NCBI RefSeq assembly: GCF_023373525.1
Contig: NZ_CP097218.1
Coordinates: 310,001-374,000, forward strand
DNA: 64,000 nt
Source: Brachybacterium kimchii
Lineage (GTDB): Bacteria > Actinomycetota > Actinomycetes > Actinomycetales > Dermabacteraceae
Direction of reading: 5' to 3'
In this document: in pieces, positions 42,731-53,044 of the stretch
Layout of the letters: each line of letters starts with the position of its first letter
How positions within the stretch are numbered: position 1 is the first letter of the stretch
Translations under genes and position numbers: made by a program
Notes under the pieces: model-generated
Told to the model about the DNA's origin: nothing
Databases searched by the model: none
What the model saw: only the letters and a program-made list of their open reading frames with translations

Positions 42731-44310
42731 CTCGATCGATGCGGCCCGCACTGGCCCTCGCGAGCGTGGTGCCGATCCTGGTGCTCGGCGCCGGAGCGCT
42801 CGTCGGCCCTCTCTCCGACGGGTCCTCGGACCGCTCGGTCGAGCGCGCCGAGACCACGTCCTCGCCGAGCGCCGCCGCGCTCGTGTGCCCTGGCCCCGTC
42901 CAAGTCCCGAAGGAGCTGCAGGGGAGCACGGGGGACGAGAAGCTCTCCTCGACGGGGCCGAACGGCCGCGTGGGCGTGCGCACGCTGGGCCTGGACGCGG
43001 ACTCCTCGCTGCTCTTCGGCCGCGTCGCCGCCTCCAGCACGAGGCAGGACGCGGACGGCAACCCCCTCGCGCCCTCGATCACCGCCGCCGACGCCGCGGG
43101 CGAGGACCTCGGCATCGACACCTCGGCGGGCGACGTCGGCGCGAGCGCCCAGACCATCTCCTCGATCTCGAACGGCCCGCAGGTGACCGTGCGCGGATCA
43201 CAGGATCAGCAGGTCGTCGCCGACGCCGTGCAGACCACGACCACGGACTCCGGCGACTTCCGCTCCCTGAGCGCGACCCGCTGCACCGGCGCCTCCACGC
43301 AGGCGACCTTCCTCGGCGCCTCCACCGCGAGCGGCGCGAGCGCCTCCCTGCTGCTGCGCAGCACCACCGACCGGCCCGCGACGGCCTCGATCCAGGTCTG
43401 GACGGCCGACGGCCCCGCCGACATGGGCGGCCGCTCCCAGGTCGTGGTGGCCCCGGGCAAGGAGGAGCGCGTGCTGCTCGAGTCGATCGTCCCCGACCAG
43501 GACGTGATCGGCGTGAGCGTGAGCACCGTCGGCGCGCCGCTGGCCATGTCCCTGCAGGACACCGAGCGCGACGGTCTCACCCCGCTGGGCGGCGAGATCC
43601 TCTCCGACCTGCCCGAGGCCTCCCGCAGCTCCGTCATCCCCGGCGTGCGCATCGGGAAGGGCACGAGCGCGCAGGTGGTGCTGATGAACGAGTCGGGCGC
43701 GGACGCGCACGTGCAGCTCGCCGCCCACGACGCCAAGGGCCCCGTGGACGTGTCCGGGCTCGACGACGAGGTCACCGTGCCCGCGGGATCCGTCACGACA
43801 GTGCCCGTCGAGGGCATCGCCGGGGACTTCGCGATCACCGCGGAGTCCGACCAGAAGGTGAGCGCCGCGGTCCGCTCGCACGTCCAGTCCGAGAAGAAGC
43901 TCGGCAAGACGATCGGCAAGCCCTCCGACCTCGCGGTCGCCCAGGCCGCCCCGGCGCTGCGCGACTCCGGGGTGACCGCCCTTCCGACCGACGGCGCCCA
44001 CGGCGCCCTCTCCCTGGCCGCGACCGACGACACCCACGTCACCGTGATCCCCGTCGGGGCAGACGGCGGCGCGGGGGAGAGCGTCGAGCTCGACCTCGCC
44101 GGCGACAGCGCGACCGACATCCCCGCAGGAGACCTCAAGGGCACGAAGGGCGGCATCGCGGGACTCGTCGTGGTCCCCGACGACCCCGATGCGGTCCACG
44201 CCGCCTGGATCCAGACCGAGTCGGACGCGAAGGCCGGGCCCCTGCTGACCTCGGTCCCCGTGGTCTCCGCCTCGACCGGCGGCTCGGGGACGACGGTGCG
44301 TCTGGGCTGA
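42727..44310 (+). CDS. DUF5719 secreted/membrane-anchored protein
   Basis: A 527-residue protein with an N-terminal hydrophobic segment (about 8-26: LALASVVPILVLGAGALVG) that could be a signal anchor, followed by an extracytoplasmic beta-rich region with repeated units of about 100 residues. Examples are ASIQVWTADGPADMGGRSQ, VQLAAHDAKGPVDVSGLDD and LLLRSTTDRPATA. The family DUF5719 has no known function and regularly follows a large GT2 membrane protein. Start GTG 42727 is set by the GTGA overlap with that gene. It ends 9 bp before the convergent zincin-like gene. A partner role at the cell surface is likely, but untested. Confidence 0.75.
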   Translation: MTRSMRPALALASVVPILVLGAGALVGPLSDGSSDRSVERAETTSSPSAAALVCPGPVQVPKELQGSTGDEKLSSTGPNGRVGVRTLGLDADSSLLFGRVAASSTRQDADGNPLAPSITAADAAGEDLGIDTSAGDVGASAQTISSISNGPQVTVRGSQDQQVVADAVQTTTTDSGDFRSLSATRCTGASTQATFLGASTASGASASLLLRSTTDRPATASIQVWTADGPADMGGRSQVVVAPGKEERVLLESIVPDQDVIGVSVSTVGAPLAMSLQDTERDGLTPLGGEILSDLPEASRSSVIPGVRIGKGTSAQVVLMNESGADAHVQLAAHDAKGPVDVSGLDDEVTVPAGSVTTVPVEGIAGDFAITAESDQKVSAAVRSHVQSEKKLGKTIGKPSDLAVAQAAPALRDSGVTALPTDGAHGALSLAATDDTHVTVIPVGADGGAGESVELDLAGDSATDIPAGDLKGTKGGIAGLVVVPDDPDAVHAAWIQTESDAKAGPLLTSVPVVSASTGGSGTTVRLG

Positions 44311-44319
44311 GGGGCGCCG

Positions 44320-44784
44320 TCAGTCCTCGCCCCAGGCCTCGGGGTCCACGTCCTCGGGGTCCAGGTGCAGCAGGGAGGCGATCTGGTCGGCCAGGACCTG
44401 GCGCACCAGCAGCTCGAGATCCCCGGGCAGGGAGCAGCGGGTCTGGATCGGCCGACGGAACAGCACCACGCGCGGCGGATGGTCGCGGTCCGCGGGGAAG
44501 GCCCGGCCGAGTGCGACCGCGCTCTCCTCCCACGGCGCCGGATCCGTGAGCGGGACCTCCTCGACCGCGACCTCGAGATGCTCGAGGCGGCGCGGGTATC
44601 GCTCCACGAGCGCGCGGGCCGCGTCGAGCACGGTGTCCTCGAAGAGCTCGCGGCGGGAGAGGTGACCGGGCAGGTGGGGAGGCAGCAGGTCTCCGCGCAG
44701 TCCGCGACCGTGCCGGTCACGGCGCCGCCCGCGGGAGCGGCCCACCGGGCCCGAGGCGCCGCCGAGAACTCGCTGACCCGTCAT
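44320..44784 (-). CDS. Zincin-like 'metallopeptidase family' protein lacking the zinc motif
   Basis: A 154-residue protein in the position of the actinobacterial zincin-like family next to whiB2 and DUF3499 (mycobacterial Rv3259 site). The first 35 residues are basic, then follow ALVERYPRRLEHLEVAVEEV, PPRVVLFRRPIQTRC and LVRQVLADQIASLLHLDPED. Classical members have HExxH in the last helix; here that helix reads RQVLADQIASLLH, with no HE pair, so zinc catalysis is unlikely. Start ATG 44784 was chosen because TAGAGT lies 7 nt upstream at leaderless distance and no ribosome binding site is present. It diverges from DUF3499. Confidence 0.7.
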   Translation of the reverse strand: MTGQRVLGGASGPVGRSRGRRRDRHGRGLRGDLLPPHLPGHLSRRELFEDTVLDAARALVERYPRRLEHLEVAVEEVPLTDPAPWEESAVALGRAFPADRDHPPRVVLFRRPIQTRCSLPGDLELLVRQVLADQIASLLHLDPEDVDPEAWGED

Positions 44785-44791
44785 GCATCGC

Positions 44792-44797
44792 ACTCTA
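44792..44797 (-). promoter_or_regulatory. -10 element of a probable leaderless promoter (zincin-like gene)
   Basis: TAGAGT on the minus strand with 7 nt to the ATG at 44784. It is paired back-to-back with TACACT at 44840-44845 for DUF3499. Confidence 0.5.
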
Positions 44798-44839
44798 ACG
44801 CGCTCGTGTCGCGGGCCGCGGCCCGGCTCGCCCACTGCG

Positions 44840-44845
44840 TACACT
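44840..44845 (+). promoter_or_regulatory. -10 element of a probable leaderless promoter (DUF3499)
   Basis: TACACT followed by 7 nt and then the GTG at 44853. The short spacer GAGGGC is too close to the start to act as a ribosome binding site. Confidence 0.5.
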
Positions 44846-44852
44846 CGAGGGC

Positions 44853-45213
44853 GTGCCTCATCGCGACTGCTCGAAGACCGGCTGCACCCGCCCCGCCGTC
44901 AGCTCCCTGACCTTCGTGTACGAGGACTCGACGCTCGTGGTGGGACCGCTCGCCCGCACCGCCGACCCCCACGCCTATGACCTCTGCGAGGAGCACGCGT
45001 CGCGGATGACGCCGCCGCGCGGATGGACGATGCTGCGGGTCGCGGGCAGCGCCGATGCCGTCGACGACCTCGTGGCGCTCGCCGCCGCGCTCGACGCGCA
45101 CGAGACGGAGGACACTGCCGGTGCCCCGTCTGTCGACCGCGACGCCGCCCGCGCGAACGGCCGCCCCGAGCCGCGTCCCGCCGAGCGTCACCTGCACGTG
45201 GTGAGGTCGAGCG

Positions 45214-45221
<8 letters not shown>
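44853..45221 (+). CDS. DUF3499 small zinc-ribbon-like protein
   Basis: A 122-residue protein of unknown function found across actinobacteria between whiB2 and the phosphomannomutase gene. The first 65 residues hold the conserved part: CSKTGCTRPAVSSLTFVY and YDLCEEHASRMTPPRGW, a Cys/His set that looks like a zinc site, and a predicted small beta fold. The C-terminal half is low-complexity and charged. The start is GTG 44853, with TACACT at leaderless distance. Its last 8 bp overlap the phosphomannomutase start, which suggests translational coupling. Confidence 0.85.
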
Positions 45222-46896
<1,675 letters not shown>

Positions 46897-46926
46897 CCTC
46901 TCCGGGGCGGATCGCTGCGGGACCGG

Positions 46927-47781
46927 CTACTGCGCGAAGGGCACCGCGCGCACGTCGGCCGCGAGCTCGCGCTCGCGCGTCGCGGCCGCACGCAGCTTCT
47001 CCTCGTCGCGCCGGGAGCGCTCGGCGAGCACGGCCCGCAGGAACATCTCGGGGTCGGTCCCCGGAGGCGGCGCGGGCGTCACCGAGGGCATGGTGCGCTG
47101 CAGCAGGTCGCGGGCGATCTCGCGGCGCGACTCCGGATTCAGCGAGTGCGCGCGGGGCAGGAACGAGCGCACGTCCTGCAGCAGCGGCAGGGGCAGTCGG
47201 CCCACGTCGGCCCCGGTGGCCCAGGCCTGCAGCTCCTCGGGCACGGTCTCGCGCACCGGGCGCGGGGCGCGCATGCGCTCCTGGATCACCATGGTGCCGG
47301 CGAGCATGTCGCCGAGCCGTCGCGAGCGGCGGTCGACGAGCGCCGTGACCAGGGCGATCGCGCCCGTCGTCGACCAGATCTCGAGCATCCCCATGAGGGC
47401 CCGCAGCAGGCTCTGGCGCGCATGCACCGGGCCCCCGTCCTCGCGCACCACGCGGGTGCCCGTCGCCAGGCGCCCCAGGCTGCGTCCGCCCATCAACAGC
47501 TCGGTGAGCACCGGGTAGCCGAGGAAGGCGAGCACGCTCACGAGGACCAGGGCGGCCTGCACGAAGCCAGCGTCCAGCCCCGTGCGGGAGGCGAGCGCGA
47601 CCATGCCCACCGTCGCGCCGATGCTGAGGGCGAGCATGACGGCGCCGTCGATCAGATAGGACAGCAGACGGGTCGCGAAGGAGGCGGGGCGCAGGTCCAG
47701 GTGGACGGCCTCGCCGGTGACGATCGCATCGCGCATCGCGCTCGGGGCGCTCGCGCTCGTCGGACCCGCTGCCGTGGACAT
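46927..47781 (-). CDS. RDD-family membrane protein
   Basis: A 284-residue protein with an RDD domain in the first 165 residues: ASFATRLLSYLIDGAVML with the conserved Arg and Asp, two to three membrane segments (about 35-60, 73-95 and 128-148), and RRLGDMLAGTMVI with the second Asp. The C-terminal 110 residues are soluble and helical. RDD proteins are proposed transporters or ion exchangers, without a firm function here. ATG 47781 is the only sensible start, with GGGAG about 9 nt upstream. It is divergent from the SpoIIM-like gene across 116 bp, an arrangement common in actinobacteria. Confidence 0.85.
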   Translation of the reverse strand: MSTAAGPTSASAPSAMRDAIVTGEAVHLDLRPASFATRLLSYLIDGAVMLALSIGATVGMVALASRTGLDAGFVQAALVLVSVLAFLGYPVLTELLMGGRSLGRLATGTRVVREDGGPVHARQSLLRALMGMLEIWSTTGAIALVTALVDRRSRRLGDMLAGTMVIQERMRAPRPVRETVPEELQAWATGADVGRLPLPLLQDVRSFLPRAHSLNPESRREIARDLLQRTMPSVTPAPPPGTDPEMFLRAVLAERSRRDEEKLRAAATRERELAADVRAVPFAQ

Positions 47782-47885
47782 GCGCCCAGTCTCCCATCGG
47801 CGGGCGCGGGAGGCCTCACCCGGTGGTCGACGAGCGCACCGCGGCGCCTCGACTTTCGTCGCACGTGCCGTCCGCGCGCCTCGCC

Positions 47886-47891
47886 TACGCT
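47886..47891 (+). promoter_or_regulatory. -10 element of a probable leaderless promoter (SpoIIM-like)
   Basis: TACGCT with 6 nt to the GTG at 47898. It supports that GTG as the true start over the in-frame GTG at 47823. Confidence 0.5.
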
Positions 47892-47897
47892 GGCGAG

Positions 47898-48893
47898 GTG
47901 GACACCGACGCCTTCATCGCCGTGCACCGCGAGGACTGGGACCGTCTCGCGGTGCTCACCCGCACCCGCGACCTGGACGCCGCGGGCATCGACGAGCTGA
48001 TCGCGCTGTACCGGCGCACCGCGACGCACCTGTCCACGGTGCGCTCGACGAACCCCGATCCGGTGCTCACCGCACGCCTGTCCGTCCTTCTGCAGCGCGC
48101 GCGTCTGCGGATCACCGGGGCCCGGGTGCCCCTCTGGCGGCGCGTGCGGGACATGCTCTGGGAGGACCTGCCCGCCGCCCTGCACGAGGCCCGCTGGTGG
48201 GTCGCCGGATGCGCCGCGCTGCTGCTCGTCACCGCACTGGTGTCCGGGCTGTGGTTCGGCCTGGACCCGTCGGCCCGCTCCGCCGTGCTCACCGAGGCGG
48301 AGCAGCGCCGCCTCGCCCAGCACGACTTCGTCGGCTACTACTTCCAGGGCGAGGCGAGCGGCTTCGCGGCGAGCGTGTGGACGAACAACGCCTGGATCGC
48401 CCTGCAGTCCGTGGTGCTCGGCGTGACCGGGGTGTGGCCGGCGTGGATGCTGCTCAGCAACGGGCTGAACATCGGGCTCTCCGGCGGGGTCCTCGCCGCG
48501 CACGGGCACCTGGGCACGCTGCTGGTGTACCTGCTGCCGCACGGACTGCTCGAGCTCACGGCGATCTGCGTGGGCGCGGGCGCCGGACTGCGCCTGTTCT
48601 GGGCATGGGTGCGTCCGGGGCCGCTGCCGCGCGCATGGGCGCTCGCCCGCGCGGCCCGCGCGATGATCACGGTGGGCGTGGGCCTCGTGGCCGTGCTTCT
48701 GGTCTCCGGGGTGATCGAGGCCTTCGTGACGCCCAGCTCCCTCCCCGCCGCCGTGCGCATCGGCATCGGCGTCCTCGCCTGGGCCGCGTTCCTCGCGGTG
48801 ATGATCGTGCGCGGACGCCGGGTGTCCCGTGCCGGGATCACCGGCGACCTCCCCGAGGAGGTCGTGGGGGACCAGGTGGCCGTCGCCGCCTGA
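47898..48893 (+). CDS. Stage II sporulation protein M (SpoIIM/DUF95)-like membrane protein
   Basis: A 331-residue membrane protein with a soluble N-terminal helical part (to about 95) and six or so hydrophobic segments. Landmarks are FIAVHREDWDRLAVL at the N-terminus, HDFVGYYFQGEASGF and WTNNAWIALQSVVLGVTGVW, and GTLLVYLLPHGLLELTAICV, which carries the family PHG-E motif. SpoIIM is a peptidoglycan-remodelling component in endospore formers; non-sporulating actinobacteria carry this paralogue beside RDD, DUF58 and MoxR genes, and its role is not established. GTG 47898 is chosen because VDTDAF is the usual N-terminus and because of TACGCT at leaderless distance. Confidence 0.88.
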   Translation: MDTDAFIAVHREDWDRLAVLTRTRDLDAAGIDELIALYRRTATHLSTVRSTNPDPVLTARLSVLLQRARLRITGARVPLWRRVRDMLWEDLPAALHEARWWVAGCAALLLVTALVSGLWFGLDPSARSAVLTEAEQRRLAQHDFVGYYFQGEASGFAASVWTNNAWIALQSVVLGVTGVWPAWMLLSNGLNIGLSGGVLAAHGHLGTLLVYLLPHGLLELTAICVGAGAGLRLFWAWVRPGPLPRAWALARAARAMITVGVGLVAVLLVSGVIEAFVTPSSLPAAVRIGIGVLAWAAFLAVMIVRGRRVSRAGITGDLPEEVVGDQVAVAA

Positions 48894-48911
48894 GCCCCGC
48901 CTGCGCCCGGG

Positions 48912-50216
48912 TCAGAGCCTCCCGGCCGCCTTGAGGGCGAGGTACTGGTCGGCGACCGCCTGCGGGAGGTCGTCCGGGACGACGTCCACGACGTGCGCCC
49001 CGCAGCGCTCGAGAGCTCGCTCGGTGCCCTCGCGCTCGATGCTCTCCTGCTCGGCCGACGCGGCCCGGTAGACCGCCCCGATGCTGCCGCGCTCGCGCGC
49101 CATGCCCGCGAGCGCGGGGTCCGCCACCGAGCCGACGATCAGCGGATGATCGGCGGCGATCCGGGAGGCGACGGGCAGCAGGCCCTGGCCCGCCGCCCCC
49201 GGCTCGATCGGGGTGAGGAGGACGACGAGGGCCCCGCGCCGGGCGCGTCGGCGGATCTCCGAGGCGACCATCTCCCAGTCGGTCTCGACGAGGGCCGGCT
49301 CGACCGGTGCGGTCGCCGCGACCACGTCGTGCAGCACCGTGCGGGCGTTGCCGCCGTGCACCTGCACGTGCGGGACGCGGTCGGCGCACAGCACGTCCAC
49401 CCGGTCCCCGGCCTGTGCGGCGAGCGCCGTGAGCAGCAGCGTGGCATCGAGCGCGGAGTCCAGTCGCGGGGCGTCGCCCACCCGGCCGGCCGACGTCCGC
49501 GAGGTGTCCACGACGATGAGCACGTGACGGTCGCGCTCGGGCCGCCAGGTGCGCACCACGACGCTGCGGCGGCGGGCGGTCGCCCGCCAGTCGATCGAGC
49601 GCACGTCGTCGCCGTCCACGAAGTCCCGCAGGGAGTCGAACTCCGTGCCCTGGCCCCGCTGGTGGACCGCCGCGAGGCCCTCGATCTCCCGCAGCCGGCG
49701 CGTGCGCGAGGGCAGGTGGCGGCGCGAGCCGAAGGCGTGCAGGGCCAGCAGCTCCCCGGGCGCGTCCCGCGTCCCGCGGCGCTCGATCAGACCCAGCCTT
49801 CCGCGCACGGCGAGCACGAGCGCGCGGCTCGTGTGCCGCCCGCGCCGGGTGGGGCGGAACACCTGGTCCACGGCCCGGCGCTCCCGCGCGGGGATCGCGA
49901 GCGCGGCGCGCTGGACGCGGAGGCCCGCCGTCGGGTTCCAGGCGTCGCGCAGACGGACGTCGACGCCGCGGTCACCGGGGTTCGTCACCAGCAGGCGGCC
50001 CGTGCCCTCCTCGCCGAGCCGCACCTGCCCGGGGGAGCGGCGCCGCACCAGCAGGGTCTTGGGCGACGGCGTGAGCAGGAGGTCGAGCACGAGCAGCGCG
50101 ACCCACACGAGGGCGCACACCAGCACGGTCGCCCAGTGCGGGACGAGCACGATCGGCAGCGCGCCGACGACCCCCAGCAGGGCGCCGCGCATCCTCAGGG
50201 CGGGCAGGTCCCTCAC
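48912..50216 (-). CDS. DUF58 domain protein
   Basis: A 434-residue protein with two N-terminal membrane segments (about 12-50), a beta-rich middle region, the DUF58 hallmark FDSLRDFVDGDDVRSIDWRA at about 200, and a von Willebrand A-like fold (HVLIVVDTSRTSAG with DxS-type metal site). DUF58 proteins are partners of MoxR AAA+ ATPases, probably as surface-assembly or complex-maturation factors. It is the last gene of the minus-strand operon starting at 54169 and lies 10 bp after moxR. GTG 50216 is the first start in the frame. Confidence 0.88.
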   Translation of the reverse strand: MRDLPALRMRGALLGVVGALPIVLVPHWATVLVCALVWVALLVLDLLLTPSPKTLLVRRRSPGQVRLGEEGTGRLLVTNPGDRGVDVRLRDAWNPTAGLRVQRAALAIPARERRAVDQVFRPTRRGRHTSRALVLAVRGRLGLIERRGTRDAPGELLALHAFGSRRHLPSRTRRLREIEGLAAVHQRGQGTEFDSLRDFVDGDDVRSIDWRATARRRSVVVRTWRPERDRHVLIVVDTSRTSAGRVGDAPRLDSALDATLLLTALAAQAGDRVDVLCADRVPHVQVHGGNARTVLHDVVAATAPVEPALVETDWEMVASEIRRRARRGALVVLLTPIEPGAAGQGLLPVASRIAADHPLIVGSVADPALAGMARERGSIGAVYRAASAEQESIEREGTERALERCGAHVVDVVPDDLPQAVADQYLALKAAGRL

Positions 50217-50226
50217 GTCCGGCTCC

Positions 50227-51234
50227 TCAGCGGGGGACCGGCACGCCGGCCAGCGTCGCGGCGAGCACCGCCTGCACCTGCGAGCCCTCGAGCTCGGCCT
50301 CGGTGGTCAGGCGCACCCGGTGGGAGAGGGTCGCCGGGGCCATGGTCTTCACGTCGTCGGGCGTCACGAAGTCGCGGCCCGTGAGGTACGCCCAGGCGCT
50401 CGCCGTGCGCAGCAGCGCGATCGCCCCGCGCGGGGAGACGCCGAGGGACAGGCTCGGTGAGCGCCGGGTCGCGCGGCACACGTCCACCACGTACTCGAGC
50501 ACGCTCTGTTCGGCGCGCACCTGGCGCACCTCCTCCTGGGCGGCGCGCAGGGAGGCGGGGTCGGCGACCGTGCGCAGCCCCGCCGCTGCGAGGTCGCGGG
50601 TGTCGAAGCCCTCCGCGTGGCGGCGCAGGACGTCCACCTCCTGCTCGCGCTCGGGCAGCGGCAGCACGGCCTTGAGGAGGAAGCGGTCCAGCTGCGCCTC
50701 CGGCAGGGCGTAGGTGCCGTCGAACTCGATGGGGTTCTGCGTGGCGACCACCATGAACGGATCCGGGAGGGCGCGCGGTCTGCCGTCGATCGTCACCTGC
50801 CGCTCCTCCATCGCCTCGAGCAGCGCCGACTGGGTCTTCGGGGGCGTGCGGTTGATCTCGTCGGCCAGCAGCAGGTTCGTGAACACGGGGCCCTCGCGGA
50901 AGACGAGGTCCGAGGTCGAGTTGTCGTAGACCAGGGAGCCGGTGACGTCGCCGGGCATCATGTCCGGCGTGAACTGGACGCGGCGCATGTCCACGTCGAG
51001 CGCCTCGGCGAGCGAGCGCACCAGCAGGGTCTTGGCGACGCCCGGCACGCCCTCGAGCAGCACGTGGCCGCGGCACAGCAGCGCGACCACCAGGCTGGTG
51101 ACGGCCGCGTCCTGGCCCACCACCGCCTTGTGGATCTCGTCGCTCAGGGCGCGCAGGCGCTCGCGCGGGCTCTCGGGCCCGGGCTCCGCCGGGACGGCTG
51201 CGGGCGGCGTCGGCTGATCGGGGACTGCGCTCAT
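50227..51234 (-). CDS. MoxR-family AAA+ ATPase
   Basis: A 335-residue AAA+ ATPase. Walker A is GVPGVAKT (62-69), Walker B is LLLADEINRTPPKTQSALLE, and sensor 1 is VVATQNPIEFDGTYALPEAQ, with arginine finger LDRFLLKAVLP and a C-terminal helical lid. MoxR proteins act as chaperones with VWA/DUF58 partners. The neighbours DUF58, DUF4350 and DUF4129 are the typical actinobacterial set. The ATG at 51234 overlaps the DUF4350 stop by 4 bp (ATGA). The first 25 residues are proline-rich and precede the conserved region. Confidence 0.92.
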   Translation of the reverse strand: MSAVPDQPTPPAAVPAEPGPESPRERLRALSDEIHKAVVGQDAAVTSLVVALLCRGHVLLEGVPGVAKTLLVRSLAEALDVDMRRVQFTPDMMPGDVTGSLVYDNSTSDLVFREGPVFTNLLLADEINRTPPKTQSALLEAMEERQVTIDGRPRALPDPFMVVATQNPIEFDGTYALPEAQLDRFLLKAVLPLPEREQEVDVLRRHAEGFDTRDLAAAGLRTVADPASLRAAQEEVRQVRAEQSVLEYVVDVCRATRRSPSLSLGVSPRGAIALLRTASAWAYLTGRDFVTPDDVKTMAPATLSHRVRLTTEAELEGSQVQAVLAATLAGVPVPR

Positions 51235-52427
51235 CGGTCGATCTCCTTCTCGAGGGCGTCGAGGTCTTCGCTCAGGCGCAGCAGCTCCTGGTCGCTGCGC
51301 ACGGGGGTGGGTCCCAGCAGCGTCCGCAGCTGCTCGGGCATGAGGGAGGTGTGGGGCGCGAGCGCCGCGATCAGCGCGTCCAGGCGGCCCTCGCGGCGCA
51401 CGCCGAGCCGGGAGGCCAGACGCACGGCGGTCCTCGCCCGCAGCGCGCGGGCCGCGGCGTCGCGGGCGTCGGCGCGATGCAGCAGGTGCGCCCGGCCCAC
51501 GGTCAGCTCGCGGGCGCGCACGCTCACGGGCAGCGGCTCCACGACGACCGGGCCCAGTCGGCGCGAGACGGCGAGGAGGACGGAGAGGACGACCGCGCAC
51601 GCCCACAGCGCCAGAGGCAGCGCGAAGTCGGGCAGCCGGTCGAGGAGGGAGGGGCGCTCCTCGGCGAGCGGATCCGTCGGCGAGGGGACGTACCAGGTGA
51701 GGGCGGAGCCCTCGTCGTCCCCGCCGAGGGCGTTCAGGGCGACGGCCGCGTTGTCGAGATCGCCCGCGCCGGCGTTGGTCAGCAGCGTCGCCGAGCCCAG
51801 CACCGTGACGCCCTGGCCGGTGACCACGGCCGCGCCGTCGCCCCGGCGGAAGCAGGAGTCGAAGCCGTCCCCGGCCCGGTAGAGGGTCGCGGCCTTCGCG
51901 ACGTCCTCGGCCGGGCCCACGCGGATCTCGCGGGCGTGCAGGGACGCCGCCGCGCAGGAATCGTCGGCGCTCAGGCTCGTGGTCTCCTCCAGCGACCCGG
52001 CGGGCCGGATGCCCGGGGCCAGGCGCGCGAGGACGAAGAAGCTCGGGCGCACCAGGACCAGGTGACCGTGGCCGCTCTCCCGGGCCTCGGCCAGACGGTC
52101 GAGCTGGGCGCCGTCGAGCGCCGAGGGGTCGGTGACCAGGACGGTGCGGCCCTCGGCGAGGGCCTGCGCGGCGTCGGTCGTGTACCGGCGGACCTCGAGG
52201 TCCGTGCCCTCGCGCTCGAGGACTCGGGCCACGGCCTTCGAGCCCTGCGGCGTGGGGGCGGCGGGCTCGAGCGGGCCGTCGCGGAAGGTGCCGCGCAGGG
52301 CGACGACGACCACCGCGGCGAGCACCACGAGGACGAGCGCGACCGTGAGCACGCGCGTGGAGGTGCGCGGCCCGGGCCGCGCGGCGTCGGCGCGGACGGT
52401 GGCCGTGGTGGGCGACGGGGCCGTCAT
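51231..52427 (-). CDS. DUF4350 membrane protein
   Basis: A 398-residue protein with one membrane segment near the N-terminus (about 25-45), an extracytoplasmic DUF4350 domain (about 55-260; landmarks ALAEGRTVLVTDPSALDGAQ and HGHLVLVRPSFFVLARL), a second membrane segment (about 265-285) and a cytoplasmic helical tail. The DUF4350 fold resembles GATase-like domains but has no proven activity. ATGA overlaps on both sides tie it to DUF4129 and moxR. Function unknown; probably a membrane component of the MoxR-DUF58 complex. Confidence 0.82.
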   Translation of the reverse strand: MTAPSPTTATVRADAARPGPRTSTRVLTVALVLVVLAAVVVVALRGTFRDGPLEPAAPTPQGSKAVARVLEREGTDLEVRRYTTDAAQALAEGRTVLVTDPSALDGAQLDRLAEARESGHGHLVLVRPSFFVLARLAPGIRPAGSLEETTSLSADDSCAAASLHAREIRVGPAEDVAKAATLYRAGDGFDSCFRRGDGAAVVTGQGVTVLGSATLLTNAGAGDLDNAAVALNALGGDDEGSALTWYVPSPTDPLAEERPSLLDRLPDFALPLALWACAVVLSVLLAVSRRLGPVVVEPLPVSVRARELTVGRAHLLHRADARDAAARALRARTAVRLASRLGVRREGRLDALIAALAPHTSLMPEQLRTLLGPTPVRSDQELLRLSEDLDALEKEIDR

Positions 52428-53038
52428 GCGGGCTCCGGCTCGCGGAGCTGCGGGGTCGCCTCGGCGAGGTACTCGGCCAGGCGCACCACGTCCTCGGCGC
52501 TCTTGGCGTCGACGTGATGACGGGAGTACGCGGCGGTGTCGAAGACCTGGGCGGCGCGCAGCAGGCGCGTGCGCACATCGGGGAAGGCGCGGGAGGCCTC
52601 CTCGGCCGCCTCGTGCGCGGTCATGCCCTCGGCGACATCGAGCAGGGTGCGCTCCTGGAGATCGCGCACGAGCGAGCGCATGCCCAGCACCGCCGCATCG
52701 CCGGGGCGGTGCTCGTCGGCCGCGGCGCGGGCCCGTCGTCGCAGCTCCTGCGCGCTCAGCACGGGATCCGCGTCCAGGCGCGAGGAGACGCTGAGCGCGG
52801 TGTCGCGCCGCATCCGCCCGCTGCGGCGGAGCACCGCGAGGGCCGAGAGCGCCGCGAGCAGGACGACCACCGCGAGCAGCACGATGAGCACCCAGGACGC
52901 GCCGCCCGCGCCGCCGGTCAGGGAGTCCAGCCAGTCCTCGAGCATCCCCAGGAGCCAGGGGAGGAAGCCCTGGTCGCGGTGGTACTCGCCGCGCGCGAGC
53001 TCCTCGAGGACCTTCCGGCGCGCCTCATCGGGATCCAC
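52424..53038 (-). CDS. DUF4129 domain membrane protein
   Basis: A 204-residue protein with one membrane segment (about 47-68, SWVLIVLLAVVVLLAALSAL) and a cytoplasmic DUF4129 domain after it (AAVLGMRSLVRDLQERTLLD, and FDTAAYSRHHVDAKSAEDVV near the C-terminus). DUF4129 domains are also found fused to transglutaminase proteins and occur in MoxR gene sets; no activity is known. The start is GTG 53038. It lies 6 bp after the stop of the larger membrane protein gene and overlaps the DUF4350 gene by ATGA. Confidence 0.8.
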   Translation of the reverse strand: MDPDEARRKVLEELARGEYHRDQGFLPWLLGMLEDWLDSLTGGAGGASWVLIVLLAVVVLLAALSALAVLRRSGRMRRDTALSVSSRLDADPVLSAQELRRRARAAADEHRPGDAAVLGMRSLVRDLQERTLLDVAEGMTAHEAAEEASRAFPDVRTRLLRAAQVFDTAAYSRHHVDAKSAEDVVRLAEYLAEATPQLREPEPA

Positions 53039-53044
53039 GTGCGC

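Noticed and set aside
38696-42751. 1351-residue minus-strand frame opposite whiB2 and the GT2 membrane protein
   Set aside because: Antisense to two supported genes, with a repetitive composition typical of high-GC shadow frames and no recognisable motif.
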